The notes under the pieces are model-generated. The model was not told the origin of the DNA and made no database searches. It saw only the letters and a list, made by a program, of their open reading frames with translations. Below are positions 34,801 to 46,500 of a stretch of DNA of 64,000 bases, piece by piece; position 1 is the stretch's first letter; each line of letters begins with the position of its first letter. The DNA is from Streblospio benedicti (lineage: Eukaryota; Annelida; Polychaeta; Spionida; Spionidae), in the NCBI GenBank assembly GCA_019095985.1, contig CM032662.1, positions 34,200,925 to 34,264,924 of the forward strand. The letters are read 5' to 3'. The position numbers and the translations under genes were made by a program.

Positions 34801-37800
34801 CCTGTATCAATATTCTACACGCAAACAGTAGTGCATCTAGAGAGATGTAAGTGTTTGATAATATAGCTCTATTTCTATAAGCTATGAATCCTATGATATT
34901 ACTGATACCTGTGAGAGGATGCCAAAGAAGTTGTTCATGAAACATCCATTCGTCCTGCCCAAAATGTGACAAATTTCTGCTTGTTAATATGAGTGAAAAA
35001 GTTTAATCCTGACTGTAGTTTTTGCTTTGCATAAAACTTATGGATGGACAGATTTGAAGAATACTACTTAAGGTTCTTGAGAACATCCATGTGGTGCCCT
35101 CTAGTGGCAAGCAATGGCAAGCAATAAAACTACTGCCACACAGTGCTGCCACCTGTTAGCTTATTGATCATAACAGTGACATAATGCTGCCACCTGCTGG
35201 CTAAACATTGCATAAGTAGTAAAATTGACACAAATATTTTTTTATAATAAAATCTAGCCTGAAGATGTGTGTTAATATTATTTTTTCCATTATTATAAAT
35301 TATTATCTATCAGTGAGCAAAGTTTTGTGATGATTCACAAAACTTTTTTTTTACTAGAAACGCATCTATGGATAACACTTGGATTGATGCTCTTTCTTAG
35401 TAATTTTATTCTATAGCACTTTATTTATGCATTTGATACCTAATTATAGTTTTATTATCTTACTAAAGTCACTGATTTAATGTTCAAATAACCATAACCA
35501 ATATTTATTCTGGCATTATAACAATATATTGTGTGTAAATCTAAGTGCATATACTTTATTTATATTCAATATTTACTGTAATATCACACGTTGAGGATAT
35601 TAGATACCTTTCTTTAAATAATTATATCTCAAAAACTAGCCTGAAGAGGTATCATTATTTTGCTATTTTTTGATAGTATATAGTTTAAGCTTGAAGGGAA
35701 AATTAGTTTTACAGCAATTCACATGAAAGTTTTTAGAAATTGCAGATTGAATTGCGACAGGTCAGCCATTCCTTTCATTCGCATTGTAATATATCACAAA
35801 AATATTGACACAAATATTTTTTTATAATAAAATCTAGCATGAAGATGTGTGTTAATATTATTTTTTTCCATTATTATAAATTATTATCTATCAGTGAGCA
35901 AAGTTTTGTGATGATTCACAAAACTTTTCTTTTTACTAGACGTTCTCATCAACGAAGATGTGAAAATAAGTGCTCCAATGACTGTCCATCTAGTTTACGT
36001 TTGTAATTGCTTAAATAAACAAATCCATCTCACTTTATAACACATGTTTTACATTGAATGGTAATACTGCAAGGTTTACATGATGCTTTCTGTGGGGTTT
36101 GCAAAGTACAAAACCTTAAGAGAGAGATCATTTAAAAGAAAACAATCATCAAGTATATAAAATTTCACATGTGTATTTTCTTACAAACAACTATAATGAT
36201 CAATTCAATTTGAAAGTGAAGTCACAATTTTGGATTCATTACTGCGAGCAACTTCAAATTATATTTCTTACCTGTACAAGTTTTTCTGGCTGTCCAAGTA
36301 AGGCACATCAAATGCATCTACAGTACAATAAAAGGATATGATGAAACAAACCAAAGAAAACAAAAAATAATTATTAATTCATCAACAAAGCTATCAATAA
36401 CAAACCGAACATGTGAATATAGTCTTAAAGTTGATCTGCAAAATTTGAGCCAATGATACGCTATTGTGAAACTTGAAAATACTTCAAAAATGATGAGTAA
36501 TATTTAATGTTACTGTAAGATACTAGAGCTAAAAACTTGTCATTTACAACAACAAACGATTACCATGGTTTCCTCTGGTGTCAAGCCAGACAGTATTTTC
36601 TGCAACCTTTGTGGCTTTGAGCACTCTGTTATATTCTTTCCATTCTTCCTCATATTGTTGAGACCCTTGCATGTCGAATGTTTTGGCGTCTGTTAGGTCT
36701 CCTAGAAGTTTAAGTAAAATGCATAAACTATTCTAGAAACTTGGTAGATTAAGTAAAATGATTTTCTTTGTTGGTTTTTACTTCTTTTTCTGTGCGTTTG
36801 GAGATAAAATTATGAATTTAAAATTTCTTTTTTTTCCAACACACAGAAAAAGAAGTAAAAACCAACAATGAGACCATAGATCTGTGTTGTCTGAAATGAA
36901 ACAAATTGCAAATAAAAATGATTTTCATTGCATTCTAATGTAAACTTTTTCAAAACATTTTTCAGCAAACCAAGTGAGGAATAATGAATATATCTATAGA
37001 AAACTTACCTGTAACAAGCACAGCTTCTGGCTTTATGGTCTTCACATATTGGTTACAAAACATCTCAAAATCTGCGCCACGCTTCGCGTCACGAAACACG
37101 CTTAAATGGAGATCACTCACCTACAAAGTTTCATTTCACAAGTACATGTATAAATTTGGTATTTACGTAGTAACCAAATGGTGTGCTTCCGTGGCCGAGT
37201 GGATAGGGAGTTGGACTCGTGACCAGAAGGTCGTGGGTTTGATTCACGGTCGGGTCTGGTGCCATGGTTAAATAGGTACAGGTCAGGCAAGTGAACGCAA
37301 ATGTGAGTGTATGTGCAATTGCGCTGTATGCTCCCCGTGGAGTTGAGAAAGATATGGTGTGATAAAATATTTTTAATGCTTGCAAATCAATGTGCGACTT
37401 GTGAAATTGCACGTGCAGAGAGCACAGTAATTCTAAATCGTAGCTAGCCCGTCCGGACGACCTACTACAAAATGTAAGTGGTCCGGTGCTATTCTGGGTC
37501 GTGCAGAAATAATATGGGTGTTTGTGTTTTTGCATACAATTATCATACAAGAAAATTCTATGAATAACAACACTTATTATATCAATACAGACTCCTAGAG
37601 CTAACAGGCTAAACCGGCCGTATCATTTACACATTTCATGTTTTTGGCTGCCAAAAGCTTTGACATTGTAAGATCCTGTCACATGTTTCATTTTCATTTT
37701 TTAAATCCGTCAAATGACTATTTAGAAGCAGTGTCATCGGGATTAAAAGTAGATAACTTTATGTAAAACCTCATTAGGAATGATCGTACATAATTCATTT

Positions 37801-40757
37801 TAATGTTACTTTAATATCTTAAGCATATAACAAGAAATTTCAACACATTGACATCTGTTTCCTATGGGAGCCATTTTGGTACTAGTATCCAATGGAACAT
37901 GCATTTATCACAATGCAAATACAGCAGCGCCGCAGACACGTTTTTCCTGCACTACCAGCGTGAACTAGTTGAAAGTATTTCAGTGGATCGCCAGTTGGTG
38001 CGCTCTGAATGTAAACAAATATGGCAGCGCCCATGAAACTAACGCTGATTGAAACTTGAATGAAAAGAAAGCAAATGATAATGGTGTAATATCTTTCAAA
38101 TATTGATGATCACACGTCCCTAAACTGCGAGTCGTCCGTACGGACGACTCATGTTGAAGTCTGGGTCGTTTGGACAAAACGTGAGTCGATTCTGACGACC
38201 AAACGACCAATTACTGTGCTCTCTGACGTGCATTGCACCTACGAGCTCATGCAAGTGCATAAAACGCTGTACACCGCTCAGGCGAGTTGACACTTTAAAA
38301 ATCAACAGCTGCGTCATTCTGCGACCTCAAACTGAATTTGAACATATTCAAAATTCACTTGCGATCGCAAAATCACATACAACTGAGGAGGTAGGTTGTG
38401 CGAGTTATGCGATTGGTCATGCAACATATGCGAACGTGATCACCAACGGGCCGCCTACTGCTCGCAATGCACTTGTGAAAAGGGCTTAAAACTTTGCATC
38501 CATTTTAATTTGTCTTTAATTTGAAAGTAAGACAAGGCGTCTAAACTAAAAATAATGCTCTCTATTCTCATTTGACATTCTGTGGGGTTAATTAATTCAG
38601 CTCTATTTGACAATTCTTACAGTGCTGTGTAACAGGATCTACTGAGATGACCTTCATAGACTTCAAGAAGGCTTTTGACTCTATACATAGAAGGAAGATG
38701 ATAAAGATACTCATAACCTATGGTATCTCTCCAAATCCATCCTGACATCAAGAAGATGTAATACATTACTGCATCAAGAGTCATGATGCCTGTCAGAGAA
38801 ACAGGAACCTTTGATATCACTGGCGGAGTGACACCATAGCTCCTTTTTCTCTTCATAAGAGTCCTGAACTACACAATGTTCAATGTTTTTTTAAATTCCC
38901 GCTTTTTGAGCGGCACCCCTATCACTCTGCTAGGGTAGGCAGCTGCGTTAACGCGTCACGTCGTGTTGTAGTAGTAGTAGACGGTGGTGGTGTAGAGTGT
39001 AACATGACCTCCTTGTAGCTTCTTCCACTATATGTAAGTCCTGGTTTTGGATGAAATGAGATGGATCTAGGAGTAGCCTAATCCTATCATCGTCACTTAA
39101 AGAGCTGATGTTGACGTACCTCCCAATGCGTAGCATATACGGCTCACGTACCTGCTCAAGCTTTGCACACTTCAGTAGAAAATGCTCCCTGGTTTCCGTT
39201 TCTGAGTCACAGAGGGGGCATCTTCCTGCCTTCTCAGATTTGTGCATTCTTGACTTCCTACCCTCTAGGAGGTAGGTACCCGTAAGAAGCCTCATTTTGA
39301 CAATTGCTCTAGACAGCTCTCTTCTACTGGAACCCACAAGGACCCACCCGGGATGGGATTTTCTCAAAGAACAAGCACCTAGGTTTACATATCTAGTGGA
39401 ACTTAGGCCCCCACAATCACGTTTAAGTTTTTCGAGGTGGTAATCTTAAGACCACCTTTTTCACAAGGGACTTCCAAGAATTTCTTGAGGGTGGGCTAAG
39501 TAGAACCTCATCGGCACTGGGTAGTCCATATTTGTGGGTCAGAAGTCTTACATTTGTGGTCCATGACCTACTAGAGATTCTTGACCGCAAGTTGTCTTTT
39601 AACAATTTCATACTCCGCAGATCGAGGTTCATTGACTATTGAGCCAAACTTGTTCAAAACTCCTTTTATCAATTTCAGCTTCAACCGAGTGTATACCTAT
39701 CAGCATATAGGTTATTGCATTTGAAGTACAGTCTGGAAAGTATTGCAGTTGTTTCAGAACTTTCCTTTGGAAAGCTTCAAATTTTTGAATTGCGGTTGGC
39801 GGCAGGAGTGTTACCTCAAGGCTATGAATCACTGCTGGGATCACATACGTAGCCCATAGTCGCACAGAGGTAGCCGGGTTGAGACCATTTAGGCCATGCA
39901 TTCCTGCCTTAAATTGTGAGTACACAGTTGTCCTGTCACATTGAATTCTATTTTCAATCATCATTTCACCTACAATTGTACTATTGCTTTACCCAGGTGC
40001 TGTTGTTGTGAAACAACTTCAATTTTGGAGTTTTGAAGTGACCATATATGCTAGCCTCTAGATCAGGCTTCCTAAGTTTGTGAGAATGAGTAGAGCATTG
40101 GATGGCAAGGAAGAGGACTTGTCTGACTTGGGCTTCACTACAAGAAGCTGCAAGCATGAAGGCACTCTAAAGAAGCCATTGCAGACGTGGACCTTGCTGA
40201 TGATTTGTTGATGCAATTAATGTCTGATGCAATGCTTGCATGATGCAATAAAGCACAGGAACTTTTAGGGTGGGGGAGAGAATGTCAGAATGTCATTTGG
40301 GGACAAATTGAGGTAGAAAAAAGTGACAAAGTGATGCTGAAGGGTTCATCCTCATAGCACTAATAGATTCTGTAGTGCACTGTGCAACTAATTTGGAATA
40401 CGTTAGTACTATTAGTACAGTAGGTTACCTTATATTCTTGACACATAAGCTCTGTTGCAAGCAGTGGTGAGACGCATCCCTGGGACGCATCAAATATCTA
40501 CCCTGTATTTGGAAAATGCTATTTGGGTAAAGGTGTATGATCAAACTTAGAATACTCACCTGCATGAACCAGTGTAAGTGCTTCACAGATGACTCTGGCC
40601 TTGGTTCAGAAGAAAATTTTGTAAACAAAGGACTGGCTTCAGCTTTCAAATAATCCATATCACTTAATATACTGCCTATAATCCATAGTATGCAAAACAT
40701 GGACATTATCAGAATAAATAAACACTTTTTGACGGTTAATGCAGCTTCAAACGGCAT
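25826..40757 (-). CDS. TMEM62: TMEM62-like transmembrane metallophosphoesterase, 15 coding exons
   Basis: Exons 5' to 3': 40757-40560, 37120-37009, 36701-36564, 36317-36272, 34954-34909, 34614-34490, 33904-33782, 32316-32161, 31846-31681, 31271-31161, 31012-30931, 30270-30145, exon 13 (29539-29421 or 28541-28423), 26552-26397, 26020-25826. All have GT-AG borders and phases close to 632 residues (human is about 643). An N-terminal membrane anchor is followed by metallophosphoesterase motifs SDLHLS, TGDLTDAK, GNHDAF, WFGHYPS and CGHLHTL, a beta-rich middle and several C-terminal membrane helices. Family members are membrane proteins of unknown substrate. The segment between NLYR (exon 4) and the NFFG block (exon 5), about 35-40 residues in vertebrates and including a core strand, has no exon here although the frame is kept. 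Several exons are GC-rich in an AT-rich setting. The introns hold many repeats. Confidence 0.9.
26668..27536. mobile_element. pogo/Tigger-type non-autonomous DNA transposon, copy 2
   Basis: 869 bp, nearly identical to 2142-3008 with the same orientation and inverted tips, flanked by TA (26666-26667, 27537-27538). It sits in the TMEM62 intron before exon 14. The close match to copy 1 points to recent activity. Confidence 0.8.
28423..28541 (-). other. TMEM62: TMEM62 alternative exon 13b
   Basis: 119 bp with an AG acceptor and a GTAGAG donor. It encodes a membrane segment beginning GPWFVGRLLDSDIG and ending SFLYGFFQ. It aligns with exon 13a at 20 of 40 residues, has the same length and phase, and differs in the helix interior. 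The human protein at this place reads GPWFFGEIIDGKFG, somewhat closer to 13b. Confidence 0.8.
29421..29539 (-). other. TMEM62: TMEM62 alternative exon 13a
   Basis: 119 bp with an AG acceptor and a GTAACG donor. It encodes the same segment in another version, beginning GPWMIGYALSDHLG and ending TFVYGFFQ. Because 119 is not a multiple of three, using both exons or neither shifts the frame, so only one can serve per transcript. Confidence 0.8.
30840..30940 (-). repeat. 30-bp tandem repeats spanning the exon 11 splice donor
   Basis: On the minus strand the exon end GTACAAG|GTAAAC recurs about every 30 bp as GTACAAGGTAAAC, GTACATGGTAAAC and GTACAAGAAAACC, joined by GTTAGTACTC. Each full unit carries its own potential GT donor, and the period is a multiple of three with the frame open, so alternative donors would add 10 or 20 residues. 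Confidence 0.8.
32641..33390. repeat. Degenerate tandem repeat of about 200-240 bp in a TMEM62 intron
   Basis: Four diverged units share CATACACT..., TTAACCATCC..., GGGCC and GATGATGT-G blocks (near 32641, 32871, 33110 and 33293). It lies between exons 7 and 8. The units are old and no coding is seen. Confidence 0.5.
33644..33729. mobile_element. Short pogo/Tigger-type MITE, 86 bp
   Basis: It begins CAGTAGAAACTCTC and ends AGGTTCTACTG, forming inverted tips with TA on both sides (33642-33643, 33730-33731). It sits about 50 bp from TMEM62 exon 7. The sequence family differs from the 867-bp elements. Confidence 0.65.
35224..35940. repeat. Paired 137-bp direct repeats in a TMEM62 intron (35224-35358 and 35804-35940)
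   Basis: Both repeats begin ATTGACACAAATATTT and end TTTACTAGA with a few differences, separated by 445 bp of AT-rich sequence without coding. The outer flanks GTTCTTGAGAAC (35073) and, on the other strand, GTTGATGAGAAC (35953) are imperfect inverted repeats, so a larger MITE-like unit of about 880 bp is possible. It fills the intron where the conserved TMEM62 exon is missing. Confidence 0.6.
37183..37385 (+). mobile_element. tRNA-derived SINE
   Basis: Pol III box A-like TGGCCGAGTGG (37192-37202) and box B-like GGGTTTGATTC (37235-37245) have tRNA spacing, followed by a non-tRNA body with CTCCCCGTGGAGTTGAG and an AT-rich tail. The cloverleaf is imperfect and the unit extends well past a tRNA, so a SINE is preferred. 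It lies in TMEM62 intron 1, about 60 bp from exon 2. Confidence 0.65.
37416..38225. mobile_element. DNA transposon relic with 17-bp TIRs and 5-bp target duplication (hAT5-like)
   Basis: The termini are perfect inverted repeats, CAGAGAGCACAGTAATT on both ends, and ACGTG is repeated at 37411-37415 and 38226-38230. The CAG start with a 5-bp duplication recalls hAT5-type elements. The 810-bp interior has GTCGTC/GACGAC-rich subterminal motifs and no transposase domain. It lies in TMEM62 intron 1. Confidence 0.7.
38640..38880 (+). pseudogene. LINE reverse-transcriptase relic, first part
   Basis: The plus-strand translation gives FIDFKKAFDSIHR, the RT motif A of endonuclease-RT LINEs, then decayed sequence with stops approaching the APFLF block. 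It is broken by stops and is interrupted by the minus-strand LINE relic; a matching later part lies at 40085-40245. Confidence 0.65.
38885..39990 (-). pseudogene. LINE reverse-transcriptase C-terminal relic, opposite strand
   Basis: Frames at 39629-39964, 39423-39632 and 38948-39367 read in order as the RT thumb and C-terminal part, ending in a CPLCDSETETREHFLLKC zinc motif typical of LINE RT tails. At least two frame changes separate them, so it is dead, and 5' truncated. It lies inside the plus-strand LINE relic, within TMEM62 intron 1. Confidence 0.75.
40085..40245 (+). pseudogene. LINE reverse-transcriptase relic, second part
   Basis: The plus-strand translation shows GLHYKKLQA and ADVDLADDLLM, a decayed RT motif C (usual form DFADD). 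It continues the relic at 38640-38880 after the inserted minus-strand LINE. Confidence 0.55.
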
Positions 40758-41037
40758 AATTACATATATTTTTACATTTGACACATCCCTTGTCCACCAT
40801 CACAACAAAATTAACATAAACTTTTCAGTCTGGACAATTCGGGTTTAAAAGACAGATGTTTAAATAGTACGACCATGTGCATAATATATTTTTCATCGGA
40901 CTATATTTTGAGATATGTTCTGGAGCCTGACATATCTCAAAACAGCATCCAACGGTAATATCTTTTCATCGAAAACAGCATCCAACAGTAACTTCTTTTC
41001 ATCAAAATTAGTCATTATTGCTCCTAATGAAAAACAA

Positions 41038-42076
41038 GACGCTCTAGACAGCCTAAACCGCTCACCTGCCTCTATGTTCTATTGTTAGCAAAAAAGAGAA
41101 ATATATATGCAAGTGTTGATTGAGTCACCTCAGGGAGTCACACAAAAATTTGTAAAATCCCTAAACTCATGAAAGTTGGCAACCCAACCAGTTAGCCGCA
41201 ACGTCAATAAGCATCATAAATCACAGCTGTGTAGATGTAATAATCAATATCGATATTTGAAAATAATGATATAAATATCCTCTATATAGCACTTTTATCC
41301 AGGAGGCTAAAGTCTCATACTATACAACATGAAACCAGCACCACAGAACTTTTACATGGACACTGCAAAATGCATATCTTTTTTAAGCATTTATTTTTAA
41401 AGGGTAGCACCTTTATCCAGGTGGCTAGTCTCATACAACTTGAAACCAAGCACTTCAGAACCTTTACATGGGCACTACAAAATGGACATCGTAAGCCTTG
41501 ATCTTTAAAATGAAGTGAAAACTATTGTATCTGATAGACTGTATCATTGTTGAGTCATTGTTGGCATGTCTCGAGGTTGCACTATGATAAGTTTAAAAAT
41601 AATGAACCAAACACCACAGAACTTTTACATGGACATTACAAAATGAACATCTTAAGCCTTGATTTTGAAAAAGAATTGAAAACTATTGTATTATTCCTGG
41701 CATGATGATAAGGTCGTACATGTACTGTGACAAGTTTAAAATGAATGCAGTTTGTATTATGCTAGAGGTTGAAAAAGAATGCAATTTGCATTATGCTAGA
41801 GATTGCTAGAGGAAGTGATTAACAACCTGACTGTACACCTGTGGTCGTTGTGACCATGTTTTATACTAAAAAAGTACAATGGGCCCCTGGGTCAATTTCA
41901 CCACAGGGGCATGTATTAACTATGGAATGATGATCATATAGGCATACAGTTTCTGTAAAAGTGGAATGACAATTGAATGAAAAATAAAGAAACTATTGTG
42001 CAAATATTAATTGACGGACGGACGGCGGTCGAAAGGTGATTACAAAAGCTCACGTTGTCTCCGAAAGGTGAGCTAA
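41038..42076 (+). repeat. CACCTG/CAGGTG-ended interspersed repeat, long copy
   Basis: It starts CTCTAGACAGCCTAAACCGC then TCACCTG and ends AAAGGTGAGCTAAA. Its interior has three diverged repeats of a block around CACAGAACTTTTACATGGAC (near 41331, 41440 and 41604). It shares its right half with 24140-24366 and 45645-45868. It lies between TMEM62 and IFT122. Class uncertain; MITE-like by its inverted CTCACCTG/CAGGTGAGC tips. Confidence 0.65.
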
Positions 42077-43262
42077 ACAGTCTTCTATTATTTTTTTTTT
42101 GCTCTAGATTGGACGCAAAGAATTACAAAAATATATTTGCTTAGTATGATTTTTACTTTTAAATTTACAAACTGATTTTTGTTTTGTTTTTTTGTTAAAA
42201 AATAAACATCCATATTTAAAAAATGAAAATGTGCATTTATTATTATATTACAGAAAATATACAACAGTTACAAAGTAAAGTACCATCCCTAAAAAGAGAT
42301 CATTCATAACAAACTGTAACACCTTTCATTTGTATTGTTTCTGTAAAGGACAGAAATTTTGAATATAAGAGCATCATAAATAAGACACATGATGAATAAT
42401 GGACGGAACGCTGCATTAACAGACAAATCACAGACTAGCTATGCCATTGCATTTGGCATTTTCAAAACTGGCCAATTTTTCTATATTAATAGTGTTACAC
42501 TAAAATGTTTGACAAACATTTCAATTATGACAATGTGACTTTCATTTGAAAATCAAACTAACACTGGATTCGGTTAAAATTAATGATTTTGAATGCAAGG
42601 CTTGATATACACAAGAACACACATTTATATATGCATAGGGGTTTACATCATATTAGCATCAATCACTTACACTCAAATTATGAAAAAATATTATCTTTCT
42701 TTTACATTTAACTTAAACTATCACTTTCATATTCACATATTTTATTGTTCACAAGTCTTATATAAATTCATTTGAATTTGCAGCTTTTTAAGCAAAAACC
42801 AATTTTGCAATACCCGATACAAAAACGTCTTCACTGAAATCCATATTGACGAAATAACATGAATAAACCGAAGTGAAAATTGGCCTCTTTAACCCAAATA
42901 ATGTCTACTATACATAATCACATAATGCAATACAAAGTCTGAGATCCCCACCTGCCAAAAAATAAATATATAAAAATAGAATACAAAACCATTCATACTC
43001 CGAAGTAAAATGTTTTGTGATCTTTCTCCAATGAAATTGATTTTGTTATTACAATTTTTGCTCTACTTCTAACCATAGCGACTGAAAAAACCTTTTGTTC
43101 AAAGAAAATATATCAATGGGATTTGGAGAAAAAAAAATCATGATCTTTCTCACATGAAATCAAAAAGTGTAGTAGTTTAACCTCCAACCACGGATATATA
43201 TAACATGTATTATTCTATTATCAGTGTTATTTTTCACTTAAAATATACTTTCCAAAATGAGG
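42077..43262. other. AT-rich intergenic between TMEM62 and IFT122
   Basis: No coding region or recognised repeat; numerous A/T tracts. Confidence 0.4.
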
Positions 43263-43268
43263 TTTATT
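43263..43268 (-). terminator. Candidate IFT122 poly(A) signal
   Basis: Minus-strand AATAAA about 275 bp beyond the IFT122 stop codon, giving a short 3' UTR. Confidence 0.45.
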
Positions 43269-43540
43269 GCAAGAGTGCATCACCATTGCCATAACAGGAC
43301 ACCCATTTATCGATTGCATTCAGAAAAGTTTCATGATTGAAGCCAAAATTGTAGCATTAAACATTCACCCATACTTGTCAGTCAGAAGTCATTGTTGTCA
43401 TGCCATTTCCTAAATAAAAAACATTCCCCCAAATCTCCCTGACTGCTATTCCCTCCCCCTTCCCCACTCCCCTCCCCGACCCCCGCCAAACAACATCCCC
43501 ATCATTTGTTCAAAGAACACTCATTTGTCGTGTATTGCAC

Positions 43541-46500
43541 TCAGTACAAGTCATCGTCCTTCTTCTCCTTCTCTTCGGATGAGTGTCGGCAGTACGGACA
43601 GTGGCCCTTCTGCAGCATGAGCAGCTCAAAGTCGTCTGTGTGGAACAGCTTGTTGCACGACGGGCACTTGGTGATGGCCACGTCCGTGAGAATCACCTTG
43701 TAGTACTGGTTGCGCAGCGGCTTCTTGTGCTTGCAGATGATCACCTGAACGATGACAAGGGGGAATAATGCGATTAATGTTAAGAATGTTAAGATTAATT
43801 ACAATGTAACCTCCTATTGAATTATGTAACCTCATATTGAATTACGATCACCTCTATAATAAGACCGTTTTTAACAGGCTCAAACGTTCATGAATAGACC
43901 ATCATGAGCTTCCACTAAGTGTACACATCTATTGAGATTATTTGAGTAGAGTCCCACGGCCTATTGGGTGGTGTTAATAGGTGTTTTACGGTAAATGTTA
44001 GACTGATCGCACGCAGCACAGTGCCTTATTATCATAACTACATGTAATATGAATCATTCTTAAAGTTTTAAAATAACTAAAATTTCTGAAGAATTTATCA
44101 TTTCTATGCAAAACATTATTTAACTACACAAGAATACTCATCAGTGAGTCTAAAAACAAAAAGTATAAGTAGAATTATCAACAAAAGTGGAATTTGCTTC
44201 TCACCTCGGTGCGTGAGAGTGACTTGAGGACCGCCCTGTTGGCACGTACAGGCAGCCACTCGCCCTCAGGCCCCTCGTACCGGCTGAGCACCCCCTGGAA
44301 CGACTCCCCCATCGTCTGCTCTTCCTCCATTAGCATATTCATTTCATCATCATCCATGCGCAGCGACTGGAATAAAACATGAATTTGCAAACTGTTGTAT
44401 GGAGAAACGTACTCTCACTCCCCAGATGGTAAAAAATAATGTCATCATTTTTCATGTCCAATGACCATTGAAACTCAACAAGGTATTTATAAAAATATAT
44501 TATGTGGATGACATTTCACTTTTGTACATAAAAGTTAGTTCGATTTTTTGCCCTGAATATGTGGAATTGATATTGAACCTGCAAGGCCTGCAAAACTATT
44601 ATATGTGTCAGATCCAGGTAAAGTTGTCAGTTGTATAATTCCTAAGTGATAGTATTTTCTTTAAAAGACAACTTAACTTTTGATTGCAAAATACATAAGC
44701 ATTTGCATTAACATTTAAAAGCAGAACTTTATACCTGCATGTTGTCTTCAGTCGTTTGTTTCCACGTCTTTTCTGGTTTTTCTGGCTTTTTCTGGGGTTC
44801 AAGTTCAAGAAGTGGTAGTGCTTCTTCATCTGTTATATCGTCGTCTAAAATAAACTCAACCACTGGCAACACCTGCAAAGAGTAGATGTTAACATTTACC
44901 ACATCTTACAACTTGATTACTAATTACATTTCACTATCACCATTATAACCTCAGGCTGTAATACACTCCCCTTTGTTCACCTTAATCACTACTTGTGATG
45001 TACAACGTTTCTCAGATGAAACGCGCATAACCATCATACTTCATAAGACCAAAAAATCCAATACTGTTTGTTTACATTTTGTACTTTATAATGTCACAAT
45101 TTTCAAGCGTTAACCCTAATCCTACGTATATATCACAGATGTGAGTATTGTGCAGTGTGTTTCAAAATCACAATCTCTCACCTCGAAGGAGACAAAGGAG
45201 TGTACAAAGGGCTGTTTGCAGTTGATGCAGAAGGCGCCGCTGTTGTTGAGGAGCGGGTTGGTGGTGGAGCAGCGGTAGCACATGGGCAGCAGGTCCTCAC
45301 TGTCGTGGAATGGCTTGCTCCGGATCGTGATGGCGCCCAGGTCAATGGCATCCTGAAAGCCAGGCAAACATCAGTCGTGTTTGCACTCGTCAGGGCCACT
45401 TGATTTATATTACAGGAGGCTCTATGAGAGCCTAAATTGCTCACCTGGATCTATGTTCATTTTTCAGCATAAAAAGATACAAAGTTGCACTGTAACTCCT
45501 AACATAGAACTTTGATTTTTTAAAAATCAGTTTGCATTATGACTAACAGACTGTAAAAGAGCCAAGTTGCACTATGACTTCTATCCATCTCCAGAGAACT
45601 TTAAGTTTGCATTATGACAGACAGACTGACTGATTGAACACTTTTACACTAAAAAAGTTTGATGGACCCCTAGGGCGGGGTCAATTTTACCCCCAGGGAC
45701 ATGTATCAAGAATGGGATGATGACCATGTAGACATACAAATTCTGTGAAAAAATTATGAAATTTGAATGAAAAATAAAGAAACTATTGTGCAAATATGAA
45801 TTGTGGACGGACGATGACAGACGACAGGTGATCACAAAAGCTCACCATGTCTACGACAGGTGAGCTAAAAGTGAAAGATTGTCTTAAGCTACGTCAATAT
45901 AGCTACCTCAATATAAAGTGGTAGGAACATGGTTGATATAGAAAACTGAGTGACAGGGTTCATAGCACAAGCAAGCTTATGAGTTGATGTGCATCCAGCA
46001 TGGTAAAAATATTTAGACATTTTGCAATGTTACCTGAAACCTGCTAGGAATGCGCAATGATTGGAGCTTTTCAAAAGCATGGCGAGCGAGCTTGTAGCCA
46101 CCGAGGGCTTTACTCTGCTTGGCCAAAGCATACAGTGTGGCCACCTTGGAAATACCATGTGGAATCCTCTCACCTGCAAGTGTAAATTAGTTTACTCATT
46201 CATGTCGATAAGTACATAAACCACAATTCTCTTATACTAATCTGCAAAAATTATAATTTTATTGGAAATCAATATTTGAAAGATGAAAATCAATCTGAAT
46301 GATATATATTCCGTCCTAAGATATTCTAAAAATCCTAGCACCATATCTACTTTCTACGCAGTCTTGAACATTTGAATGAGCATCACTAAAGTTATGTCAA
46401 TGATCAACAGAAAGTCTGTGGAATGAGGCTAACAAGCTGCATCAACATATAATCAGACTTATACTGTAGTTTGCAAGACCCAGACTAGCCAGCTTTCCAG

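Noticed and set aside
37190-37265. Possible tRNA gene
   Set aside because: Box A and box B are present, but the stems pair poorly and the unit continues into a SINE-type body.
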